A stretch of DNA of 64,000 nucleotides from Desulfobulbus oralis (GCF_002952055.1 NZ_CP021255.1:2021501-2085500), one strand, 5' to 3'. Shown: positions 9,009-18,837, numbered from the stretch's first letter. Notes: generated from the sequence alone by a model not told the origin. Made by a program: numbers and translations.

Positions 9009-10346
9009 ATGCAAACGGTGACGATAGTGGGCGCGGGTCTGGCCGGGTGTGAGGCAGCCTGGCAACTTGCCCGGCGCGGCGTGGCGGTGCAGCTTTTCGA
9101 GATGAAGCCCCATCGTTTCAGTCCGGCACATACAAGCGAAAATCTGGCGGAACTCGTCTGCTCCAACTCCCTGCGCGCCAGCCGGGTGGATTCGGCGGTT
9201 GGGCTCTTGAAGGAGGAAATGCGGCGCCTGGGTTCTCTGTTCATGGCGGCGGCCGATGCCACCGCCGTGCCGGCGGGGGCGGCGCTGGCCGTGGACCGGA
9301 AGCGTTTTTCCGCGTACATGACCGAAAAGATCGCAACGCATCCGTGCATCAGGCTCGTGCGGGAGGAGTGCACCAGCCTGGCATCGGCCGATCCGGCGCA
9401 TCCGCTCATTCTGGCGGCCGGGCCGCTGGCCACCGATGAACTCACGAGCGCTCTGGCCCGGCTCAGCGGCACGGAACATCTGGCCTTTTATGACGCCATT
9501 GCGCCCATAGTGAGTGCCGCGTCTTTGGACATGGAGCTGCTGTACCGGAAATCCCGCTGGGACGATACGGGCCCCGGTGATTATCTGAACAGCCCCATGA
9601 ACCGTGAGCAGTACGAGAGCTTTCTGGCCGCGCTGCTCTCCGCCGACAGGGTGGCGGCCCGGCCGTTCGAGGAAGCGCGCTACTTTGAGGGCTGTCTGCC
9701 GTTGGAAGTCATGGCGGAGCGCGGGCCGGACACCCTGCGCTTTGGCCCGCTCAAGCCGGTTGGGCTGGCGCATCCGGTGACTGGCGAACGCTTTTATGCG
9801 GTGGCCCAGCTACGGGCCGAAAACGCCCGGGCCAGCGCTTACAATCTGGTGGGCTTCCAGACCAGACTGACCTATCCTGAGCAGCAACGGGTTTTTCGCC
9901 TGCTGCCAGGGTTGGAACGGGCCGAGTTTCAACGCCTGGGTTCCATCCATCGTAATACCTTCCTCTGCGCGCCTGCGGTGCTGGGGAAGGATCTCGCGCT
10001 CAAAGCCGCGCCGGGCGTGCTGGTGGCGGGCCAGCTTGCCGGGGTGGAAGGCTATGTGGAATCCGCGGCCTGCGGGCTTTTGGCCGGCGTTTTTGCGGCC
10101 CAGAAGGTGCGGGGCCTGCCGTATTCGCCGCCACCGGCGGCCACGGCCCATGCCGCGCTGCTCAGGCATTTGACGGAAAGCGATCCCAGGCAGTTTCAGC
10201 CGACAAACATCATCTTCGCACTTTTTCCAGAACTGGAAACGGAAGGCAAACGAAAGCCGGCAAAAAAAGAGCGGGCCGCCCTGCGGGCAGGCGCCGCTCT
10301 AGCCGCGCTGGACACCTGGCAGGAGAAACTGACTGCGGCATCCTGA
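9009..10346 (+). CDS. trmFO: Folate-dependent tRNA (uracil-54-C5)-methyltransferase TrmFO
   Basis: FAD-dependent enzyme that forms m5U54 in the tRNA T loop with methylene-tetrahydrofolate as carbon donor. It has 445 residues. The N-terminal dinucleotide fold [18 protein letters not shown] is followed by the family signatures [22 protein letters not shown] and [21 protein letters not shown]-terminal [13 protein letters not shown] completes the FAD site. ATG 9009 follows GGGGGAAGAC. TrmFO is typical of Gram-positives and delta-proteobacterial lineages rather than enterobacteria, which use TrmA, so it helps place the organism. Confidence 0.97.
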   Translation: MQTVTIVGAGLAGCEAAWQLARRGVAVQLFEMKPHRFSPAHTSENLAELVCSNSLRASRVDSAVGLLKEEMRRLGSLFMAAADATAVPAGAALAVDRKRFSAYMTEKIATHPCIRLVREECTSLASADPAHPLILAAGPLATDELTSALARLSGTEHLAFYDAIAPIVSAASLDMELLYRKSRWDDTGPGDYLNSPMNREQYESFLAALLSADRVAARPFEEARYFEGCLPLEVMAERGPDTLRFGPLKPVGLAHPVTGERFYAVAQLRAENARASAYNLVGFQTRLTYPEQQRVFRLLPGLERAEFQRLGSIHRNTFLCAPAVLGKDLALKAAPGVLVAGQLAGVEGYVESAACGLLAGVFAAQKVRGLPYSPPPAATAHAALLRHLTESDPRQFQPTNIIFALFPELETEGKRKPAKKERAALRAGAALAALDTWQEKLTAAS

Positions 10347-10493
10347 GGCGCTGCCGCTGCAACACCTGAAGACCACAGGAAGAATCACGATCGAGGCTGG
10401 GAAAGGCCGGTCATTCCGCCCAAAAGCGGCCGCAAAGGGCAGGGTGTAAAGTATGGCACCTTTAGCAAAGAACCATAAAAGATTATATGGAAA

Positions 10494-11363
10494 TTATATT
10501 TTTTCATACATTTTCAATAAAAAGACATTCATGGAAACAATAATAAAAATATATATAATTATTTGTAAAAATTGTGATAATATTTCAATATTTCTTTTTG
10601 TTTTTATCATATTATTAGGACAGAACAATCCTCTCCAAGGATCAATTACAGCAATTACTTTATAGTTATGCCTGCTGACCAGATATAAATATCCATGTAA
10701 GGTCTGGTGATCTTTTCTGATTTGTATATCATCTAACTCAATATAATTATGATCAGTATTTTTATTATTTAAATCAGGGTATCCGTTTTCCTTAAAATAT
10801 AATTTAAGAAAAACAAAAAGATCATCTGCATAATCAAAGTATACTGGAAAATTACTTTCTCTAGAATTATATTTAGAAGTGTTACTTAATTCTGTAAATT
10901 TATCATATCTATCTGTATACCACTTATAGTAGGTAGCGAGAATATGTTTGAACTCATCTTTAGCTTTTTTAGGCAGGTTATGCGTATGAAAATTGTTAAT
11001 CTGGATATATATATCTTCATATGATTTAAATTTCTTTATAGTAAAGTATTTCTCATATTGTGCTAGATTTATTCTATTTCTAAAATAGAGATATTTTCCT
11101 GAAACTCTCAGAAAAAACAAAAACGATAAAGTGCTTATTGCGCATAATAGAAAAAATCGTATTCCTGGATGGCTGGAAACTTCAAAAAAAATCCTAAAAG
11201 CAGATATGGCAACAAACGCTGAAATTATTGTTAAAATATATGAGATTAAACAGCTATATATAAAGACTAATCTTATTTCCAGGTCTATTCTGTTAATTTT
11301 ATTATTTATGTATATAAACACACATGTTAAAATCGTTAAATAAAACCAATCTGTTAAACCCAT
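10494..11363 (-). CDS. AT-rich membrane protein of unknown function
   Basis: A 289-residue protein with strikingly AT-rich codon use (many AAA, ATA, TAT), unlike its GC-rich neighbours. Four N-terminal hydrophobic helices (about residues 5-110) are followed by a soluble, lysine- and tyrosine-rich domain. That domain ends HNYKVIAVIDPWRGLF and is followed by a C-terminal helix near 262-283. I do not recognise a family. Its composition and its position beside an IS30 element mark it as recently acquired. The 147 bases between trmFO and this gene hold no other gene. It could belong to an antagonism or phage-related cargo set, but nothing in the sequence proves that. Confidence 0.75.
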   Translation of the reverse strand: MGLTDWFYLTILTCVFIYINNKINRIDLEIRLVFIYSCLISYILTIISAFVAISAFRIFFEVSSHPGIRFFLLCAISTLSFLFFLRVSGKYLYFRNRINLAQYEKYFTIKKFKSYEDIYIQINNFHTHNLPKKAKDEFKHILATYYKWYTDRYDKFTELSNTSKYNSRESNFPVYFDYADDLFVFLKLYFKENGYPDLNNKNTDHNYIELDDIQIRKDHQTLHGYLYLVSRHNYKVIAVIDPWRGLFCPNNMIKTKRNIEILSQFLQIIIYIFIIVSMNVFLLKMYEKI

Positions 11364-11421
11364 ATCATCATTCTGCGTTTATTTTTTAATCTTGAAATCC
11401 GGTTTTTGCATTGGTTGGTGA

Positions 11422-12519
11422 ATTCAAATTGCAAATGCACCGGTGAGGGCCTGGTTAAAAAGCTCAGCGGGAGTCTGGTAGTGTAAACATTTACGCGGCC
11501 GGTTGTTCAGTTGTTCTGCGGCGTCCGAAATCATCTTTTCCGTGATCTTGTGAAAGCTGATGCCCCTGGGAAAGTACTGCCGCAAATGCCCGCCCTCGTT
11601 TTCGTTCGTCCCACGTTGCCACGGGGCATGTGGTTTACAAAAATACGTGCGCAGGCCAGTGGCTGCCTCCAGCGCCCTGAAGCCTGCCATTTCCGAACCA
11701 TTATCAAGCGTCAAGGTCTGCCTCAGCTTTGACGGCACAGCACGCAGGCAGGAAATGAGCCCCGCATTGAAGGACGCGGCTGTCTTGTCTTGTACCCTGG
11801 CCAGCAGCAGAAAGCGGCTCTTGCGTTCGGTACAGGTGAGCAGCGCTGCTTTGCCTTTGGAGGCACAGACAAGGTCGGCTTCCCAGTCACCAAAGCGGGT
11901 TCTGAGCTCCACAATCCGCGGCCGCTGGCTGATATCAATACGTCCGGGGAACAGGCGCCGTCCCTGGCCATACCTGGCTTGCCGCCTTCGCCTTTTGTGG
12001 GCACGGCGTAAATGGCGGTAGCTGGTATCGCCGAATTGTGCTGCTGCATAAACCCAGCGGTAGATAGTCTCTGTACTGATACGCATTTTTTGATCCTCTG
12101 GATACTCCAGACGGATGCGGCCCGCGATCTGCTCGGGAGACCAGTTTGCACGCAACTTTTCATCGACCCAGGTGATCAGTTCGGGCCGATTCATACAGCG
12201 GTAATGCCTTGCTCTCTTTCGCCTTTTGTGGGCACGCCGCTCTGCGCACGATAACCTTTTTTTGCAGAGCCTGCGTTGCGGCGCAGCTCCCGGGAAACAG
12301 TGCTGTGACTCCTGCCCAGGCGTCTGGCCATTTCCCGGCAACTCAGGCCCATGGACACAAATATTTCGATGCTGACGCGTTCTTCCAGAGTAAGATGGGT
12401 ATGGGACATGGCGGGCTCCTTCTGGCTGAGTGGTTGTTGGTGCTGCCAACTCTACCAGAATCCCGCCTTGTCCTTTAACTCTTCATGCCCCTACCAAGTG
12501 GTGCGTTTGGAATGAGAAT
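11422..12519. mobile_element. IS30-family insertion sequence, about 1.1 kb
   Basis: Bounded by imperfect 20-base inverted repeats: ATTCAAATTGCAAATGCACC at 11422-11441, and at 12500-12519 a sequence reading ATTCTCATTCCAAACGCACC on the reverse strand (16 of 20 match). The transposase stop codon lies inside the left repeat. No convincing target-site duplication is visible. The element sits between the AT-rich gene and a relic of a related element. Confidence 0.85.
11424..12409 (-). pseudogene. IS30-family transposase, frameshifted
   Basis: The N-terminus (MSHTHLTLEERVSIEIFVSM, helix-turn-helix LSCREMARRLGRSHSTVSREL) reads from ATG 12409 until about 12240. The rest, from ERRAHKRRKRARHYRC to the stop at 11424, is in another frame. 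The DDE core is intact: GDWEADLV, LDNGSE and NENEGGHLRQYFPRG, with SPEQIAGRIRLE and TETIYRWVY upstream. Restoring one base after codons for GYRAQ gives a normal IS30 sequence, so a single-base loss is the simplest cause. An A7 run about 15 bases before the break is a possible minus-one slippage site that could still give full-length protein. Confidence 0.85.
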
Positions 12520-12776
12520 CTACCGTTTCAGTGGCAAAGTGCTCTCCCAGGGTGCGCAAAGCACCTCCCATTCCGGGCAATGGCCTGATACACAGACTGT
12601 ACCCCTTGCCCAAAGGTCCATACCAGCCCCTTGAAAGCTCTCCAGGTAAGGCATAGGGATGCATAGAGAATCAAACTTTGCCGAGGGGAGGCGTCCATAA
12701 GTCTTGGCCGGAGGAAGGAGCATGAGAACAGTATGTGGCTTTCGTATGATCAGCTACCCAAGAGCAATGGGGATGC

Positions 12777-13440
12777 ATTCAACTTGCAAGTGCAGCAGTG
12801 GGGCAAGGTTCAAAATTTCAGCCGGACTCTGGTAGCTTAAACATTTATTTGCGAGGCGATTATGCAGCCGATGAGCTGCCTTCAGGAGAGCTTCCCGTGC
12901 TTTGGCGCAAGCTGCTGCCCCTTGGGAAGCACTGTCGCAAGAGGCCTCCCTCGTTCTCGTTGCTGCCGCACTGCCAGGGCGCATGCGGCCCGCACAAGTA
13001 CGCGCGCAGATAGCTCCAGCGGGGATGGTCTCCCAGTGTTTGCGCATGGCCTGCATCCTCTGGATAGTCCAGGCGCAGACGGCCCGCACTCTGTTCGGGC
13101 GGCCAGTCGCTGTGGAGCTGCTCATCGACCCGGGCCACCAGATCGGAGCGGCTCATGCAGCGGTCATGGCGCGGCATCTTTCCTCTTTTTCGGGCCCGGT
13201 GATCAGCAGTCCGGGCATGACAGCCGGATTTGGCGCTGCCCTGGCGCAGCGTGCTGGAAATGGTGCTGTGGTGGCGGGCCAGGGCAGGCGGCAAGTGTTC
13301 GGCAACTCGTCCCATGGCTACAAATGCTTCGATGCCGATGCCTTCAGCCAGGCTCTGATGGACGCAGGACATGGCGGGCTCGTTTTGGCTGCCTGATGCC
13401 TGGCGCTGCCAACTCGACCAGAATCCCGCCCTGTCCTTTT
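12777..13440 (-). pseudogene. Internally deleted relic of a related IS30 element
   Basis: A second, diverged IS30 copy in the same orientation. From 13372 it encodes a degenerate helix-turn-helix part (MSCVHQSLAEGIGIEAF, ARHHSTISSTLRQGSAKSG), then SRSDLVARVDEQL and PPEQSAGRLRLDYPED. It then jumps directly to LCGPHAPWQCGSNENEGGLL, so the central DDE core is missing. A second frame carries the C-terminus (LANKCLSYQSPAEILNLAP). The left end repeat ATTCAACTTGCAAGTGCAGC is still recognisable at 12777-12796; the right end is eroded. The 257 bases between the two elements hold no gene. Confidence 0.8.
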
Positions 13441-13586
13441 AAGCTTTTCTCATTCTAACCGAGCGATGCCTTGGCAACGAGCATCGACCCGGCCTGCACC
13501 ATGGTGGCAAACGCCGCAGCTCAAAGAAAAAATGTCCGCGTTTGCTCCGGGAGAGGTCCTGCCGACAGCGCCTGCCCGGTTCTGCC

Positions 13587-14726
13587 TCAGTCGTACAGCA
13601 GGATGGCGATGTCCTCGGCCTCGATATTGTCCTTGTTGTACCAACGAGAGCCCGTATCCACATCGGCGACGGGCTGCTTGTTGGTGGCGGCCACCGCCAG
13701 TTTAACCGCCTGATATCCCATCTGGTAGGAATCCTGGGCGACCGAGCCGAAGAACTGGCCGTTTTTGATCGCGTCTTTCTGCGACTTGCCGGCATCGAAG
13801 CCCACTACCAGCACATCCCTGTACTTGCCCCTTGTCCGGTCGAGGTCGGTGGCGTCATTGGTGGCGCTGATGACACCGTTGACCGCATCCTGGTTGGCGG
13901 CAAACAGGGCGACGAGGTTGTCCGTCATAAAGATCGATTTCGCTGCGGACTGGATGTCGGCCTGACTCGTAGTCGGCGGTACAGTCACCACTATCTTGAC
14001 CTTGACAGGGGCTGTGGCCGGCACATGCCATTTCTGCTGTCCGGAAATCGACACTGCACCCTGGAGGCCATTGAGCCGCTCCAACTCGTCTTTGAGGGTG
14101 TTGACAAAACCGGTAATGCGGTTGGAGATTGAGCCGGAGGTGGCATCCTGCGCCAGCGCGCCGATGACCACAGGCTTTTGCTCCGTTGCCTGCAAGACTT
14201 TTTCCTGGAAGCTGGGGGCGGCCGCCAGCTTCTTGGCCACGTTGCCGCCGGCAGCCTCGTTGTCCGTGGTCGCCGTGGCCAGAACCGCACCCGTGGGATC
14301 GCCGGGGACGCCGGAGTCAAAGCCGATAACCGGAATGCCAGCGGCTTTGGCCTTGCCGAGCGCCTCTTCCAGGGATTTGGGATCGCAGGCGGCCAGCACG
14401 ATCGCATCCGGCTTCTGGTTGATGGCCGCGGCAACCTGTTCGACCTGCTGGCTCACATTGCTCTCCGCGTCAGGCCCATTGGTGGTGAGGCGCACACCCA
14501 GATCGGCGGCCGCCTTCTCCGCGCCCTTGAAGGCCGCCTGATAGAACTGGTTCTGGTAGCTTTTGGATATGACGATAATGGCTTTCTCGCCCTGGGCCGC
14601 CGGCACCGGGGTCGCCGCGGCAGCCTTGGTGTCTTTTTCCTGTTCGGCTGGCGGCTGCCTGTCTTCGCCGCAGGCGGCGACCCCGATCAGGACAAAGAGC
14701 GCAAAGACGGCAAACAGTTGTTTCAT
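13587..14726 (-). CDS. Sugar ABC transporter substrate-binding lipoprotein
   Basis: A periplasmic-binding-protein (type 1, RbsB-like) family member of 379 residues, lipid-anchored. The signal peptide ends in the lipobox GVAAC with Cys19, followed by a lysine- and glutamate-rich linker. The two-lobed sugar-binding fold shows KSYQNQFYQAAFKGAEKAA, DAIVLAACDPKSLEEAL, IPVIGFDSGVPGDP and VVGFDAGKSQKDAI. ATG 14726 is chosen because GAGGTG lies six bases upstream; the frame is open much further, but only as a shadow of the permease. It is the last gene of the kinase-ATPase-permease-binding protein operon. The bound sugar is likely a hexose or pentose, perhaps fructose given the kinase. Confidence 0.9.
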   Translation of the reverse strand: MKQLFAVFALFVLIGVAACGEDRQPPAEQEKDTKAAAATPVPAAQGEKAIIVISKSYQNQFYQAAFKGAEKAAADLGVRLTTNGPDAESNVSQQVEQVAAAINQKPDAIVLAACDPKSLEEALGKAKAAGIPVIGFDSGVPGDPTGAVLATATTDNEAAGGNVAKKLAAAPSFQEKVLQATEQKPVVIGALAQDATSGSISNRITGFVNTLKDELERLNGLQGAVSISGQQKWHVPATAPVKVKIVVTVPPTTSQADIQSAAKSIFMTDNLVALFAANQDAVNGVISATNDATDLDRTRGKYRDVLVVGFDAGKSQKDAIKNGQFFGSVAQDSYQMGYQAVKLAVAATNKQPVADVDTGSRWYNKDNIEAEDIAILLYD

Positions 14727-14746
14727 GATACACCTCATGGGTAGGG

Positions 14747-15727
14747 TTACACTTTCTTTGCCCGCCGTGTCCTGATGACATCCATCAGAACCGCCAGCAA
14801 AACGACGACACCGATCAGGACCTGCTGCCACTGCACCGGCAGTTGCATGGACAAAAGGCCTGTTTTGAGCACACAGATGACAAAGACGCCCAGAATCGTC
14901 CCCCAGAGGGAACCGATACCACCGGCCAGGGAGGTGCCGCCGATGACGCAGGCGGCGATGGCGTACATCTCCTGCCCGTTGCCGGTCTGGGGCGTGATGC
15001 TGCTGTAGGTCGCGGAGTAGATGACCGCGGCCAGTCCGCAGAAAAACCCGTTGACCACATACACCAGCATCTTCCAGTTGGCGGTCTTGATGCCGGAGAG
15101 CTCCACCGCCTCCTCGTTGCTGCCCATGGCATAGGCGTAGCGGCCCAGGATGGTCTTGTTGAGCAGGATCCAGGCCAGGACAAAAAACAGCACCAGCCAG
15201 AGTGCGCCCACCGGGAAACCGTGGGCCTTGTAGACCGCCATCTTGAACCAGCCATCCGGAGAGGAAAGGCTGGGGTAGGTTTGGGTCTGCACCTTGGCGA
15301 TCACCGCGCAGAAGCCAAGGGAAATGAACTGGGTGCCCAGGGTGGCAATAAAGGGAGGCAGGCCCAGCTTGCCGATGAGAATGCCGTTGAAGAGGCCAAA
15401 GAGCGTTGCGGTCAGTACCGCCATGCCCAGGGCGAGAGCGATGGGAAAGCCCCAGACGTTGTAGGCGACGCCGCCCACCAGGGCCGAGCCCACCATGACC
15501 GTGCCGGTGGAGAGGTCGATGCCGCCGGTGATGATGACAAAGGTCATGCCGATGGCAAGGAAGCCCAGATAGTAGGAGGAATCGAGGATACTGACAAAGG
15601 TATCCATGGTGGCGAAATGGGTGCCGAAGCGGCTGAAGAAGAGGTAGAGAATGACGAGGGCGGAGATCGCCAGCACCTTCTGCAAACCTTCTCCCATGAC
15701 ATAGGCCTTGATCGATTGGCTGGTCAT
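14747..15727 (-). CDS. Sugar ABC transporter permease, RbsC-like
   Basis: An inner-membrane permease of 326 residues with about nine to ten hydrophobic helices. It shows the ribose/galactose permease signatures GGIDLSTGTVMVGSAL, LGLPPFIATLGTQFI, YAMGSNEEAVELSGI and a C-terminal GGTSLAGGIGSLWGTILG. Its start overlaps the ATPase stop by four bases (ATGA), indicating translational coupling. The binding protein follows 20 bases downstream. Together they form a CUT2-type importer. Confidence 0.94.
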   Translation of the reverse strand: MTSQSIKAYVMGEGLQKVLAISALVILYLFFSRFGTHFATMDTFVSILDSSYYLGFLAIGMTFVIITGGIDLSTGTVMVGSALVGGVAYNVWGFPIALALGMAVLTATLFGLFNGILIGKLGLPPFIATLGTQFISLGFCAVIAKVQTQTYPSLSSPDGWFKMAVYKAHGFPVGALWLVLFFVLAWILLNKTILGRYAYAMGSNEEAVELSGIKTANWKMLVYVVNGFFCGLAAVIYSATYSSITPQTGNGQEMYAIAACVIGGTSLAGGIGSLWGTILGVFVICVLKTGLLSMQLPVQWQQVLIGVVVLLAVLMDVIRTRRAKKV

Positions 15728-17232
15728 TGCGGTACCTCCTCCTTACGCTTTGTGGCAAACATCATTATACGTTCCTGGTCGGCGTCCTGGATGTCCAGAT
15801 CGGCGGTGATCCTGCCTTCGCACATGACGATGATTCTGTCGCTCATCTTGAGAATTTCGGTCAGATCCGAGGAGACCATGATGATGGCCTTGCCTTCCTG
15901 CACCAGTTCGTCCATGAGCTGGTAGATCTCGGCGCGCGCCCCCACGTCGATGCCCCTGGTCGGTTCGTCGAAGATCAGAATATCCACGTCCCGAAACAGC
16001 CACTTGCCCACCACCACCTTCTGCTGGTTGCCGCCCGAGAGATTTTTCACCATCTGCTGGATGCTCGGCGTCTTGATGCGCAGTGCGCGCACGTATTCAT
16101 TGGTGTGCCGCTCACAGTCCCTGCCCCGGATGAGGCCGTGGTCGCTCACCTTGTCGTAGGAGGCGAGCATGGTGTTGGTGTTCACGGACAGACCCAGCAC
16201 AAGGCCGTAGCGTTTCCTGTCTTCGGAGAGATAGCCTACGCCATGCTCCACCCCGTCGTGGGGGTGTTTCATGGTGCAGTCCCGGCCCTTGATTCGTATC
16301 GTGCCGGCACGGCAACGATCGGCGCCGCAGAGCAGGCGCATGACCTCGGTTCTGCCGGCACCGACCAGCCCGGCGAATCCGAGGATCTCGCCTTTTTTCA
16401 ACTGAAAGCTCACATCGTGGACGCCGGTGGCCCGTAGCCCCTGCGCCTCCAGGATCACCGGGGCCTGCGCATCGACATTGCTCTTTTGTTTTGGTTGCTC
16501 GATGATCTCCCGGCCCACCATCAGCCTGATGATATCGTCCACCGTGCAGGCGCCGATATCGAGGGTGTCGATGTAGGCCCCGTCCCGCATCACCGTGACC
16601 CGGTCGGCAATACGCATGATCTCGCCGAGCCGGTGGGAGATGAAGACGATGGAGACGCCTTTGTCCTTGAGCTGCTGGATCTTCTTGAAGAGCTCCTCCA
16701 CCTCCCCCTGGGACAGGGCGGCAGTGGGTTCGTCGAGGATGAGCACCTTGGTGCTGTCAAACGACATGGCGCGTGCGATTTCCACCATCTGCGCCTTGCC
16801 GATGGTCAGGGTGGAGAGCTTGTCCGTCGGCCGCACGCCGATATCGAATTCACGGATCAGGGCCTCCGTTTTCCGGTTGATCGTGCGGTCGGAGCAGAAA
16901 AATCCTTTGGATTCCCGGCCGATAAAGAGGTTTTGCGCCACGGTGAGCTCGTTCATTATGTTCAGTTCCTGATGCACGACGAAAACCCCTGCGGCCTGCG
17001 CATCTTTTATGCTGTTGAAGTGGACTTTTTTCCCGTCGAAGTAGTAATCGCCGTCGTATTCGGTATAGATGCCGGTCATGATTTTGACCAGAGTCGATTT
17101 GCCCGCCCCGTTTTCTCCTATGAGCGCGTGCACCTCCCCCTTGCGCAGGGAAAATTCGCAGTCGTTGAGCGCATGCACTCCCGGGAATCTTTTGTCGATA
17201 TGCTCCATTTGCAGCATGATGCTCTCGTCCAT
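15724..17232 (-). CDS. Sugar ABC transporter ATPase, RbsA/MglA-like
   Basis: A double-ATPase subunit of 502 residues for a CUT2 sugar importer. The first domain has Walker A IGENGAGKST (about 38-47), a diverged signature LTIGKAQMVEIARA and Walker B VLILDEPTAAL. The second has the degenerate Walker A GLVGAGRTEVMRLL typical of RbsA, then LSGGNQQKVVVGKWL and ILIFDEPTRGIDVGA. ATG 17232 is preferred because GAGGGAAGGG lies just upstream; ATG 17247 is in frame. The kinase gene ends 87 bases before it. Confidence 0.94.
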   Translation of the reverse strand: MDESIMLQMEHIDKRFPGVHALNDCEFSLRKGEVHALIGENGAGKSTLVKIMTGIYTEYDGDYYFDGKKVHFNSIKDAQAAGVFVVHQELNIMNELTVAQNLFIGRESKGFFCSDRTINRKTEALIREFDIGVRPTDKLSTLTIGKAQMVEIARAMSFDSTKVLILDEPTAALSQGEVEELFKKIQQLKDKGVSIVFISHRLGEIMRIADRVTVMRDGAYIDTLDIGACTVDDIIRLMVGREIIEQPKQKSNVDAQAPVILEAQGLRATGVHDVSFQLKKGEILGFAGLVGAGRTEVMRLLCGADRCRAGTIRIKGRDCTMKHPHDGVEHGVGYLSEDRKRYGLVLGLSVNTNTMLASYDKVSDHGLIRGRDCERHTNEYVRALRIKTPSIQQMVKNLSGGNQQKVVVGKWLFRDVDILIFDEPTRGIDVGARAEIYQLMDELVQEGKAIIMVSSDLTEILKMSDRIIVMCEGRITADLDIQDADQERIMMFATKRKEEVPQ

Positions 17233-17319
17233 GATCCCTTCCCTCATCGTGTTCTGTGGAGCGCGCCGGGAACCGATGGCCGCAGCTCCTGTCCTGTTGG
17301 CGCGGCGCCTGTGGCTTTG

Positions 17320-18228
17320 TCAGCCAAGGCGGCGAAAATGCGCAAAGGCCTGCTGCCGGTAAAAGGATGCGTCTGCCGGAATCGCACCGGCGATGCCGCA
17401 TATTGCCGCGGAAAATGCCGCGGCACGGGTATTGATGGTGGCAATGTCCCAACCCTTCAACAGGCCGATGACTGCGGCGGCGGAAAAGGCGTCGCCCGCC
17501 CCCACCGTATCGGCCAGGGTGATGCTGTGCGCCGGGGCGTGAGCCTCTTCTCCCTGGCGCGTGAAGAGGTGGCTGCCGTGCTCTCCCCTGGTGACCATGA
17601 TCAGGCGCATGGCGGGGAAATTGTCAAACAGCCCGGCAATGCAGTTTTGCTCGCTCGCTTCGGGGTAGAAACGGGCCCCGATCCAGCCGAGCTCCGCATC
17701 GTTGATCTTCAGCACCTGGGCGTAGCGCAGTGTGCCTTCGACAATTTCCCTGCGGTCGCAGCCCGCACGCAGGTTGACATCGTAGAATATGCGGGTTTTC
17801 CGAGGAAGTCTGGCCAGCAGCCTTTGCACCTGGGCCCGCGCAGCATCGCTGCGTTGCAGCAGGCTGCCCAGATAGACGAGCTCGGGTGGCTGTGCATCCG
17901 GAAACGGCATGTCATCCAAATGCAGGTGGTCGTAGGCGCTGTTTTCAGGGAAGTTGTATGAGGCAACGCCTTGGCTGTCCAGGGAGACGATCGCCTGACC
18001 GGTGGCATGGAGCGGGTCGACCTGGATGAAGGAAAGATCGAAATTGTAGCGGCCCAGGATGTCGAGGATCTCCTGCCCGTCGCTATCGGCGCCCACGCGG
18101 GAGACCAGGGTCACCGGGTAGCCGAAGCGCTGCAGGTGACAGGCAAAGTTGAAGGGTGCGCCGCCAAAACGCCTGGAGTTGGAGGCGGGGAAGACATCGA
18201 AAAGAGATTCGCCAAGAACAAGTACCAT
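17320..18228 (-). CDS. PfkB-family sugar kinase, fructokinase-like
   Basis: A cytoplasmic ribokinase-family enzyme of 302 residues. The N-terminal GESLFDVFP and FGGAPFNFACHLQRFG bind sugar, and the C-terminal DTVGAGDAFSAA is the anion-hole and catalytic-base motif. LRAGCDRREIVEGTL and LKINDAELGWIG are fructokinase-like. It heads the operon with the CUT2 importer genes, so it likely phosphorylates the incoming sugar. ATG 18228 is the start; no strong ribosome binding site precedes it. The substrate is inferred from family features, with fructose the leading guess. Confidence 0.85.
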   Translation of the reverse strand: MVLVLGESLFDVFPASNSRRFGGAPFNFACHLQRFGYPVTLVSRVGADSDGQEILDILGRYNFDLSFIQVDPLHATGQAIVSLDSQGVASYNFPENSAYDHLHLDDMPFPDAQPPELVYLGSLLQRSDAARAQVQRLLARLPRKTRIFYDVNLRAGCDRREIVEGTLRYAQVLKINDAELGWIGARFYPEASEQNCIAGLFDNFPAMRLIMVTRGEHGSHLFTRQGEEAHAPAHSITLADTVGAGDAFSAAAVIGLLKGWDIATINTRAAAFSAAICGIAGAIPADASFYRQQAFAHFRRLG

Positions 18229-18358
18229 CAAAGCGTCCGGAAAATGCGTTGATCCGTAATGGTACGCGCCATGTCAGGCGCTGGTGGACGGTCACACAGG
18301 AGTGCTTGCGTACCGCAGTTTTAATATGCTCTTTTGGAAGTAAAATTGCATCAAGATT

Positions 18359-18685
18359 TTACCGGGGCAGGGCTTGGAGCCTGTTCACGATCTTTTCGGC
18401 AATAGAGCCGGAAATGCGAGATGAACGAACTGCAAGCTGGTATTGAAAGCCGCTCGCAGTTCTTCCACAGACGCTGCGGTTCTTCTCCAGCCAGGCAAAG
18501 CCCTGCTCGACGATCCAGCGCTTGGGCACGACCTTGAAGGCGTGCAACTCGCTGCGCCTGGCCATCTGTACGCTGACATGTTCTCCAAGAATGTCCCTGA
18601 CCGCCCGCGCAAAGGGCTGGCCTGCGTAGCCGCTGTCACATGGCAGATTTTGTACTCGCTTGAGGCTGGCTTTGCAGCGCGCTAA
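18359..18685 (-). pseudogene. Relic of an IS5-type transposase C-terminus
   Basis: One frame encodes DSGYAGQPFARAVRDILG, then KVVPKRWIVEQGFAWLEKNR, the conserved C-terminal region of IS5-group transposases. After that the reading frame changes, and the ending continues as EELRAAFNTSLQFVHLAF in a second frame. The N-terminal half and the ends of the element are gone. The fragment lies just upstream of the sugar operon on its strand and may mark one edge of the accessory island. Confidence 0.7.
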
Positions 18686-18837
18686 CAGCCCGTTGAAAAA
18701 GTCGCAGCAATGCGCATTGCGAGAAGAAACCTCGTAAGGTAGAAGAGCAAGTCACTGCTTCTTCGTCACTTAAAATTTGCAATTTCTGGAACCTGAATAT
18801 AGTTTTTCAAAAGACTGATTGGTACATAAATTTTTCT

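Noticed and set aside
10453-10665. A 70-codon plus-strand frame in the AT-rich region
   Set aside because: It overlaps the 3' end of the 289-codon minus-strand gene and has no ribosome binding site.
13587-15758. One 723-codon frame that might fuse permease and binding protein
   Set aside because: Only its C-terminal part, from 14726, is real. The N-terminal part is an out-of-frame shadow of the permease, and a ribosome binding site marks the true start.
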